Of a DNA stretch of 64,000 nucleotides, positions 18,944 to 25,233 are shown in pieces; position 1 is the first letter of the stretch; every line of letters begins with the position of its first letter. Below the pieces are notes generated by a model. That model worked only from the letters and a program-made list of their open reading frames with translations. It was not told where the DNA came from and searched no databases. A program made the position numbers and the translations under genes. Origin of the DNA: Virgisporangium aliadipatigenens (lineage in GTDB: Bacteria; Actinomycetota; Actinomycetes; Mycobacteriales; Micromonosporaceae); the NCBI RefSeq assembly GCF_016863615.1, contig NZ_BOPF01000002.1, forward strand, positions 1 through 64,000, read 5' to 3'.

Positions 18944-19944
18944 CGGACCGGGAAGTCCTCCACGCCCACCGTTGCCAGCTCGGTGCCGGGCTGCGCGGTC
19001 GGGGGCACGCGCACCGACCGGTTGCCCCCGTTGGCGGTGAGCTCCTGCGCCTTCTCGAACTTCCACAGCCGGCAGTTCGACGTGAAGCCCGCACCGGCCT
19101 CGTCCCAATCCGTGCCGGATGCGAGGAACATCCGGTACGTCCCGAACGGCAGCTTCTCGATCTTCGCGCTCGCGCCCGCCTGGACGAACACGCCCGCCGT
19201 CGCCACCTTCGGGTCTTCCGCGGCCAGCAGGACCATGAGGTCCTCGGTGCCCCCGTTGCGCACCTCGAGCACCCGCGTGCCCGGTTTCGCGGCCGGCTTC
19301 AGCACGGTCCCGTTGGCGGGGCGCGCCGCCGGCGGCGTCACCTTCTCCGGCAGGAACCCGCCGACCACGTAGCCCCGGGACGGGTCGACGGTGCGCAGCG
19401 CCGCCGACGCGGTGCGGATCTGCTCGGCCGACGCCGCCCGGCTCAACGCGACGACCCCGGCCGAGTTGGCGCAGATCGGACTCGTCGCCACCGTGCTCAG
19501 GTCGCCGGCCAGCTGCGCCAGCCCCTCGGTGAACTGCTTGTGCGCCTCGGCCACCGGGCCCGGTGGGGTCACGCCGGCCAGCTTCTCGCCCGCGGCGCGG
19601 GTCGCCTCCGCGGCCGCCAGGGAGGACTGCTTGACGGCGAGCGGCTGGCCGGCCTGGCCGAGCTTGGCGAACAGCGGGCCCAGGTTGGAGTCGACCGCGG
19701 CCAGGGTCTCCTGGTAGACGACCTCCGCCGGGGGTGCGGGAGGGCCGGGCTTGTCCGGTTTGTTGGGCTCGACGGAGAGCCACAGGATCCCGCCGACGGG
19801 GACGGCGAGCAGGAGCGCCATGACCGCCCCGGTGACCACCCACCGATGGAACGGGCTCCACACCTGCACGGGCGGTGGCGTGCTCGGAGCGGGCGGAACG
19901 GGCTGAATCGGGCCATTCTCCGTTCGGCTCTGCTGTTCGATCAC
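18940..19944 (-). CDS. Single-pass membrane protein of unknown function
   Basis: 334 residues from GTG (MIEQQSRTENG). A cytoplasmic Pro-rich head, one transmembrane helix (WVVTGAVMALLLAVPVGGILWL), a helical Ala-rich stretch (AAVDSNLGPLFAKLG to LAQLAGDL) and a C-terminal beta-rich domain (VLEVRNGGTEDLMVLLAAEDP, GTYRMFLASGTDWDEAG). The longer frame to 20031 would overlap the upstream gene. A CATACT -10 element sits 7-8 nt before the GTG, suggesting a leaderless mRNA. I do not recognise the family. Confidence 0.65.
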   Translation of the reverse strand: MIEQQSRTENGPIQPVPPAPSTPPPVQVWSPFHRWVVTGAVMALLLAVPVGGILWLSVEPNKPDKPGPPAPPAEVVYQETLAAVDSNLGPLFAKLGQAGQPLAVKQSSLAAAEATRAAGEKLAGVTPPGPVAEAHKQFTEGLAQLAGDLSTVATSPICANSAGVVALSRAASAEQIRTASAALRTVDPSRGYVVGGFLPEKVTPPAARPANGTVLKPAAKPGTRVLEVRNGGTEDLMVLLAAEDPKVATAGVFVQAGASAKIEKLPFGTYRMFLASGTDWDEAGAGFTSNCRLWKFEKAQELTANGGNRSVRVPPTAQPGTELATVGVEDFPVR

Positions 19945-20008
19945 GCGCGAAAGTATGGAACACGAACGATCCGTGACGGCCAGCGGGGCACGAAGCGAAG
20001 ATGAACTT

Positions 20009-21031
20009 CTACGCCCCGTCCTGTCGATCACGGGCCAGCACGCCCACGTCCGGCTGGTCGGTGAAGATCCCGTCCACGCCCGCCGCGAGGAACGCCCGCA
20101 GTTCGTCCACGGCCCGCCCGCGCCCCTGCGGAGCGGCGCCCAGCCGCAGGTCGGCCGGGAGAAACCGGTTCTCCGCCCGGAACGTCCAGGCGTGCACGAA
20201 CATCCCCAGCGCGTGCGCGCGCTCCACCAGTTCGGTCGGCGCGCCCAGCGTGCCGTCCGGCCGGCGCGGGATCACCAGGTCCTTCTGCGGCCCGATCCCC
20301 GCCACGAACGCCCGCAGTTCCCGCAGCCCCGCCGCGCTCAGGTGCTGTTCGTAGGTGCGCGGGTCGCCGACGGGCGTTCCGCTCGACTCGGCGAGGAACA
20401 CCAGCGGCACCGTCAGCCCCAGCGCGTGGAACCGGACCAGCGACTCCGGGCAGAACGACTGCACGAAGACGGGCGCGTCCGGCGCGTCCAGCCCGTGGCG
20501 GCGCAGCGCGGCGACGACCGGTTCCTCGACCGGCACACCGATGCCGCGGTAGTGGTGCGGGTGCTTCGCCTCCAGGTAGACCCCGATCGTGCGGCCGGTC
20601 TCGGCGGACAGGCGGGCCCGCAGGTCGAGCACCTCGTCGAAGGTCGCCACCGGGAAGCGGCCGTTGTAGGCGGTGTTCGCCGGGCGCAGGGCCGGCATCC
20701 GCTCCACGGCGCGCAGCGTGGCCAGTTCGGCGGCGGTGAAGTCCTCGGCGAACCAGCCGGTGTGCGGCTCCCCGTCGACCACCCCCGCGCGGGAGCGGCC
20801 GGCGAACTCGGCCCGGGTGGCCACGTCGGTGGTGCGCGAGAGTTCGGCGTCGTGCCGGGCGACGAGGAGTCCGTCGATGGTGGGCACGAGGTCCGGTTCG
20901 ATGCAGTCGGCGCCGAGGCGGACCGCCAGTTCGTAGGCGGCGAGGGTGTGCTCGGGCAGGTACCCCGAGGCGCCCCGGTGGCCGATGACCAGCGGTCGTG
21001 TGGAGAGCACGGATGCGGTGGAAGTCGTCAC
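20009..21031 (-). CDS. Glycerophosphodiester phosphodiesterase (GDPD)
   Basis: 340 residues. TIM-barrel GDPD with the active-site signature H-R-G-A-S-G (GHRGASGYLPEHT), the metal-binding EPD (CIEPDLV) and the second His (ARHDAEL); late motifs FVQSFCPESL and FTDQPD. It hydrolyses glycerophosphodiesters to an alcohol and glycerol-3-phosphate. The size and C-terminal segment resemble periplasmic GlpQ-type enzymes, yet no convincing signal peptide is present, so location is uncertain. Start uncertain between GTG 21031 and GTG 21052. Confidence 0.88.
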   Translation of the reverse strand: MTTSTASVLSTRPLVIGHRGASGYLPEHTLAAYELAVRLGADCIEPDLVPTIDGLLVARHDAELSRTTDVATRAEFAGRSRAGVVDGEPHTGWFAEDFTAAELATLRAVERMPALRPANTAYNGRFPVATFDEVLDLRARLSAETGRTIGVYLEAKHPHHYRGIGVPVEEPVVAALRRHGLDAPDAPVFVQSFCPESLVRFHALGLTVPLVFLAESSGTPVGDPRTYEQHLSAAGLRELRAFVAGIGPQKDLVIPRRPDGTLGAPTELVERAHALGMFVHAWTFRAENRFLPADLRLGAAPQGRGRAVDELRAFLAAGVDGIFTDQPDVGVLARDRQDGA

Positions 21032-21107
21032 GATGACCAGAAACGACAGCACCGGCGGCCGGCCCGGATACGCGGGGCCGACCGCCGGTTACCGCCGGAT
21101 GAACTTC

Positions 21108-22121
21108 TTACTTGAGGTCGAACCGGTACAGGTTGTACTTCGCCATGAGGGCGGTCAGCTTCTGGGTGTACAGGGGATCCGTCGCGTAGCCGGCCTTGTG
21201 CATCTCGGCGACGAACAGGTCGGGCTGCTTCACGTACTGGAACGCCGGCGCGTACCGGGGCGCCGTCGCCAGCAGGTAGCCGTGGTCGCGGAACGAGTTC
21301 GTGACCGTCGCGTACGTGCGGAACGAGGCCGACGTGGCGAAGCACTGGCCGAGCGGCGTGCACTCGTCGGTGTTGTGCGTGCGGCAGCCGTTCGCGAACT
21401 TGCCCTGGTTGAAGCACTTCATGCCGAAGTAGTTCTTGTCGAAGTGGCTCAGCGCGCTGCGGCCCCAGCCGGACTCCAGGATCGCCTGCGCGATCGTCAC
21501 CGACGCCGGCACGCCGAACTCCCGCTGGCTGTCCTGGGCGCCGATCGCGGCGGCCGCGATGAACTCGGCGTTCGTCATGCTGCCGTTGGGCTCGTCGGCG
21601 GGCACGATCTCGAACTTCTCCCACGGGCCCACCGCCGTGCGGTTGGCGACCAGCACCCCGTTGCCGGCGTTCTCGGCGACCACGAACATGCCGTTGACCT
21701 GCGCCTTGAAGCTCACGCTGCCGTCGCCGTTGTCCAGCATCGTGAACTTCTCCCAGGCGCCCACCGCCGGGCGGTTGGCGATGAGCGGGGCGCGGCCGGC
21801 GTTCTCGGCGGCGACGTAGCGGCCGTTCACCCCGGCGGCCAGGCTCACCGTGCCGTCGGCGTTGCCGATCACGGTGAACTTCTCCCACGCGCCGATCGTC
21901 TGGCGGTTGGTCAGCATCGACTGGGTGCCGCCGTTCTCGGCGACCGCGTAGCGGCCGTTGGCCCGGGCGCGGATGCCCACGGTGCCGAGCGAGGCGGCCT
22001 GCACGACCCCGCTGGACGCGGCGGCGGTGGTCGCCCCGGCCGGCGGTGCGGGCGCGAAGGAGGCACCGGCGAACAGGGCGGCGGCCGTGGCGATCAGACG
22101 GGTCAGGGTACGGCGGGACAC
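21108..22121 (-). CDS. Secreted beta-N-acetylglucosaminidase (GH73) with fascin-like repeats
   Basis: 337 residues; GTG start with GGAGGG upstream. Signal peptide (ATAAALFAGASFAPAPPAGA), then three about 45-residue fascin-like beta-trefoil repeats, each with NGRYV-AEN and GAWEKF motifs. The C-terminal GH73/FlgJ-like domain has SVTIAQAILESGWGRS with the catalytic Glu and NYFGMKC. It cleaves peptidoglycan glycan strands outside the cell. Cysteine pairs (CFNQG, CRTHNTDEC) suggest disulfides. The leader upstream can fold over the ribosome-binding site. Confidence 0.9.
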   Translation of the reverse strand: MSRRTLTRLIATAAALFAGASFAPAPPAGATTAAASSGVVQAASLGTVGIRARANGRYAVAENGGTQSMLTNRQTIGAWEKFTVIGNADGTVSLAAGVNGRYVAAENAGRAPLIANRPAVGAWEKFTMLDNGDGSVSFKAQVNGMFVVAENAGNGVLVANRTAVGPWEKFEIVPADEPNGSMTNAEFIAAAAIGAQDSQREFGVPASVTIAQAILESGWGRSALSHFDKNYFGMKCFNQGKFANGCRTHNTDECTPLGQCFATSASFRTYATVTNSFRDHGYLLATAPRYAPAFQYVKQPDLFVAEMHKAGYATDPLYTQKLTALMAKYNLYRFDLK

Positions 22122-22193
22122 CGGGCCCTCCAGGGGTGCGGGGTTGCGGACCCGTCAAACGGTCGCCGCGCACCCCTGCACACCCGGGGCCCG
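22122..22193 (-). promoter_or_regulatory. Foldable mRNA leader masking the GH73 ribosome-binding site
   Basis: In the transcript, cgggccc (22193-22187) pairs with gggcccg (22128-22122), and inside it caggggtgcg (22178-22169) pairs with cgcacccctg (22140-22131). The Shine-Dalgarno GGAGGG (22131-22126) lies at and inside the outer stem, directly before the GTG. The same hairpin could serve as the terminator of the upstream esterase gene. Either a thermometer/attenuator or a simple terminator fits. Confidence 0.5.
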
Positions 22194-22204
22194 AAGAGGT
22201 GCGG

Positions 22205-23416
22205 TCAGGTTGCCGTGAGCTGTTCGGCCGGCGTGATCTCCGGCAGGGTGACGATCAGGTCGTGTCCGTCGAGGAGCGGGGTGCTCAGGTAGTTCTCCTG
22301 GAGGCGCATCCGCTCGGGGACGGCGGTGAGTCGCCCGCGGGCGGGGCGCAGGTCGAGCATCCGCGTCTCGGCGAAGCCGGCGAACGCGGCCTCGACGCTG
22401 TCCTCGGCGGGCGGGTCGAGGTCGACGCCGACGATCGCGAAACCGGCGGGGCTGTCCGGGTCGAGGGCACGGCCGACCGTGCGGCCGCCGGTGTTGGTCA
22501 CCGCGACCGAGAGGTACTGCGCGCCGAACGCGCGCGCCAGGTGGTGCCCGAGGCCGGAGACGGTGAAGCCGGGCGCCGCGACCGGGACGCGCTGGATGTG
22601 GGTGTTGTGGGCCATGACGACCACGCGCGCGTCGGGGTCACGGTCGAGGACCCACCGCACGGTCTCCGCCATCGCGCGATCCCTCGAGGAGAACGCCGAG
22701 AGCGCGGCCTGCCCGCCCAGCCGTGCCGCGTGCCCGCGCAGGGTCTGGTCGAGCAGCGCGGCGAGGCGCAGTTCGTGCCGGGCGGTGGCGTAGGCGTCGT
22801 CGCCGGCCGCGTCGCGGTACTCCCACTCGCAGCCGTCGAACCGCGCGCAGAGGTCGGCGTACGCGGCCGTGGCGGCGTCCCGGGCGGCCGGATCCTGCGC
22901 GCTGTAGGCGGAGTAGGCCGGGAGCATGTGCTCGCCGGCCCAGGCGTTCGCCCGCTCGACCAGACCGTCCACGATGGACACCGCGGCGGGATCGGCCTTT
23001 TCCAGGTAGCGCCGCACGTTGCGCAGCGCGGGAAGCGTCGACGCGGTCGAGCCGGGAACGTCGAGCCCGACGAAGCGGGTCCCGAGCGCACGCGCCTCGG
23101 TGAGCAGGTCGCGCATCTGCGCGCAGCGGCCCATGGTGTACGTGATGCCGTTGTCCGCCAGCTCTTTCACGTCGCCGGGCTCCCCGCGCAGCCAGGCGTC
23201 GACGGCGAGCCCCTCGCTGAAGCCGGACTCCCACGCCAGCACGGTGAAGCCGCACTCCCGCACGAGGAAGCGCAGCAGCCGCTGGCGCACGGTGTAGAAC
23301 TCGCGCACCAGGTGGGCGTTCTCCCCGACGGCGACGACCCGGGCGTCTCGGAAGACACCCGGGTCGAGTTCGCCCAGTGGGAACGCGTTGTCTCTGACGT
23401 ATCCGGCGAAGGTCAC
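22205..23416 (-). CDS. Erythromycin esterase family protein
   Basis: 403 residues. Ere/EreA-type motifs: GENAHLVREFYTVR (31-), VLAWESGFSEG, the RDRAMAE helix and AHNTHIQR with the putative catalytic His. Family enzymes open the macrolide lactone ring; many actinomycete members have other, unknown ester or lactone substrates. A GTG start 10 nt after a TATCCT -10-like box suggests a near-leaderless mRNA. No macrolide cluster is adjacent, so a resistance role is only possible, not shown. Confidence 0.85.
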   Translation of the reverse strand: MTFAGYVRDNAFPLGELDPGVFRDARVVAVGENAHLVREFYTVRQRLLRFLVRECGFTVLAWESGFSEGLAVDAWLRGEPGDVKELADNGITYTMGRCAQMRDLLTEARALGTRFVGLDVPGSTASTLPALRNVRRYLEKADPAAVSIVDGLVERANAWAGEHMLPAYSAYSAQDPAARDAATAAYADLCARFDGCEWEYRDAAGDDAYATARHELRLAALLDQTLRGHAARLGGQAALSAFSSRDRAMAETVRWVLDRDPDARVVVMAHNTHIQRVPVAAPGFTVSGLGHHLARAFGAQYLSVAVTNTGGRTVGRALDPDSPAGFAIVGVDLDPPAEDSVEAAFAGFAETRMLDLRPARGRLTAVPERMRLQENYLSTPLLDGHDLIVTLPEITPAEQLTAT

Positions 23417-23429
23417 GCCGGAAGGATAG

Positions 23430-24248
23430 CTAGTGCAGCTTCTGCGGCTCGGCGTAGAGGAAGTCGTCCATCGCGACGATGTCCTTCCAGCGGCCGTCCT
23501 TGTTGTTCTTGTTCAGCGGGTCGGTGCCGACCGTGAGGCGCACCTCGTAGACGTCGGCGTTCGTCTTGATGCCCAGGAACGACAGGCCCTTGTTCTTCAC
23601 CGGGGCCTTCGGCACGTAGGCGCTGTACAGCTTCTTGCCGTGGCGGTCGAACAGTTCGATCTTCGAGCTGTTCTTGCGGTCGACGTCCACGAACACCGCG
23701 CCGAAGCCCTTGACGGTGGCCCGGTCCTTGGTACCCGGCACGAAGAACTTGACCGTCATCTCCGGCGTCTTCAACGGGGTGAACAGCCGCTGCGGGCTGA
23801 ACGTCGCGAAGATGTCGTCGTACTGCGGGTTCACGTTGCCGAACAGCGGCTTCGTCTTCGTGGGGTTGTCATTGTCGGCGCTGACCAGGAACTTGTTGCC
23901 CTTCTTCGTGGCGAACTCCGCACCCCGCGGCACGGTGGTGTTGAAGAAGTCCGGCGGCAGCAGGTTCGGGTCCGACTGCGCGTCCGGGGTGCCGTCCCAG
24001 TTGATTTCCCGGCGACCGGCGGCCGCGGGCGGGTTGGAGCCGTTGTTCGGCTCGCCGAGCAGCGCCCGGTAGTTGTCGACGGTGGCCTGCAGGCCGGCCG
24101 CGTCGGCGGCGGCGCCGCTCACTTTCGTGAACTCGTAGCGTGGGGCCGCCGAGGCCGGCGTGCCGAACGAGACCGCGGTGACCGACGCGGCCGCCGCGAG
24201 CGCGGCGAACGCCAGGCCGGTGCGACGCAGGGTCCGGAATGAACGCAT
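23430..24248 (-). CDS. Secreted protein of unknown function
   Basis: 272 residues from the ATG at 24248 (GTG at 24260 is an alternative). Signal peptide ends at ASAAP. The mature protein has RREINWDGTPDA, PPDFFNTTVPRGAEF, TVKFFVPGT, FGAVFVDVD and a final MDDFLY. It looks like a beta-sandwich. Similar motif strings (GRREINWDG, PPDFFN, SPRG) occur in exported hypothetical proteins of other phyla, some with PEP-CTERM-like tails, as far as I recall. No catalytic signature is recognised. It lies 13 bp upstream of the esterase gene and may be co-transcribed. Confidence 0.7.
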   Translation of the reverse strand: MRSFRTLRRTGLAFAALAAAASVTAVSFGTPASAAPRYEFTKVSGAAADAAGLQATVDNYRALLGEPNNGSNPPAAAGRREINWDGTPDAQSDPNLLPPDFFNTTVPRGAEFATKKGNKFLVSADNDNPTKTKPLFGNVNPQYDDIFATFSPQRLFTPLKTPEMTVKFFVPGTKDRATVKGFGAVFVDVDRKNSSKIELFDRHGKKLYSAYVPKAPVKNKGLSFLGIKTNADVYEVRLTVGTDPLNKNNKDGRWKDIVAMDDFLYAEPQKLH

Positions 24249-24348
24249 GGCAAAGCTCACTCTCTATCAAGGGGGATGGAACCTCATTCGCTGGCTCCGA
24301 CCGACGACACGGGGGCGGGATGCCTTGCGGTTCAGCACTATCGGGTTC

Positions 24349-24375
24349 TTGACCTTGTTGAACCGCCACTAGGCT
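24349..24375 (+). promoter_or_regulatory. Candidate promoter, leaderless AAA ATPase mRNA
   Basis: TTGACC (24349-24354), 15-bp spacer, TAGGCT (24370-24375), then 6 nt to the ATG at 24382. Matches the sigma-70-like consensus well for actinomycetes, with a slightly short spacer. Confidence 0.5.
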
Positions 24376-24381
24376 GGCCGC

Positions 24382-25107
24382 ATGGGTGGCTTCCTGCGCT
24401 GGATCGAACTGGACGAGGACGGCGCCGACGTGGGCGCGTACCCGTTCACGCTGCCGGTCGTGGCGGGGCTGCGGGCGGCCGGCCGGCTCGAGCTGGATCC
24501 CGGCGTCACGTTCCTCATCGGCGAGAACGGCACCGGCAAGTCCACGCTCATCGAGGCGATCGCGGTCGCCGCGGGCTACAACGCCGAGGGCGGCACCCGC
24601 AACTTCAACTTCAGCACCCGCGCCACGGAGTCGCCGCTCGGCCGGCATCTACGGCTGGTGCGCAACCCCGGCAAGCCGCGCGACGGGTTCTTCCTGCGCG
24701 CGGAGGCGTTCTACAACGTCGCCACCGAGATCGACAATCTGGGCGTCGCGCGCTCGTACGGCGGCCGGTCCCTGCACGAACGCTCGCACGGCGAATCGTT
24801 CCTCGACGTGGTGCTGAACAGGTTCGGGCCGGGCGGGTTGTACCTGATGGACGAGCCCGAGGCGGCGCTGTCGGTGCGCAGCTGCATGACGCTGATCGCG
24901 CGCATGCACGACCTCGTGCGGCAGGGGGCGCAGTTCGTCGTGGCGACGCACTCGCCGGTGCTGCTGGCCGTGCCGGACGCGCGCATCATCGGCATCGACG
25001 ACGCGGGCACGGCCGGACCGGTGTCGTTCGACGAGGCCGAACCGGTCGCGCTCACCCGCGCGTTCCTCGGCAACCCCGACCGTTATCTCCGGCACCTCCT
25101 GTCCTGA
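24382..25107 (+). CDS. AAA/ABC-type ATPase (RecF/SMC-like, stand-alone)
   Basis: 241 residues. Walker A GENGTGKS (LIGENGTGKSTLIEAIA), Walker B LYLMDEPEAAL, H-loop THSPVLL and the weak signature SHGESFLD. This is the short AAA_15/AAA_23 form found in many bacteria as a single ABC-like ATPase, sometimes a helper of nucleases in defence or repair. No partner nuclease or toxin is adjacent, so it appears solitary. Leaderless start. Confidence 0.85.
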   Translation: MGGFLRWIELDEDGADVGAYPFTLPVVAGLRAAGRLELDPGVTFLIGENGTGKSTLIEAIAVAAGYNAEGGTRNFNFSTRATESPLGRHLRLVRNPGKPRDGFFLRAEAFYNVATEIDNLGVARSYGGRSLHERSHGESFLDVVLNRFGPGGLYLMDEPEAALSVRSCMTLIARMHDLVRQGAQFVVATHSPVLLAVPDARIIGIDDAGTAGPVSFDEAEPVALTRAFLGNPDRYLRHLLS

Positions 25108-25136
25108 CCGAACGGCGCCGAAACTAGGGGTGCCAA

Positions 25137-25152
25137 TACATCTGCCGATGTA
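25137..25152. promoter_or_regulatory. Inverted repeat upstream of the metallopeptidase
   Basis: tacatc-tgcc-gatgta, a perfect 6-4-6 palindrome 82 bp before the start of the secreted metallopeptidase and 30 bp after the ATPase stop. Candidate operator. Confidence 0.4.
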
Positions 25153-25233
25153 AGTGCGTTTATGCGAAGGTCGCGGCTTTACCATTCCCCCGCGTCCGAC
25201 GTCACCCTTCGCCAACCGGGAGTGGTCATCACG

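Noticed and set aside
22122-22204. A ydaO (c-di-AMP) riboswitch before the GH73 gene
   Set aside because: The gap is only 83 bp, too short for that class, and lacks its conserved loops as far as can be seen.
22205-23416. Erythromycin-resistance cluster
   Set aside because: Only the esterase-family gene is present; no macrolide biosynthesis, methyltransferase or exporter genes flank it.
24382-25107. Retron- or toxin-antitoxin-type defence island around the AAA ATPase
   Set aside because: No reverse transcriptase, nuclease or toxin partner; neighbours are a secreted protein and a secreted peptidase.
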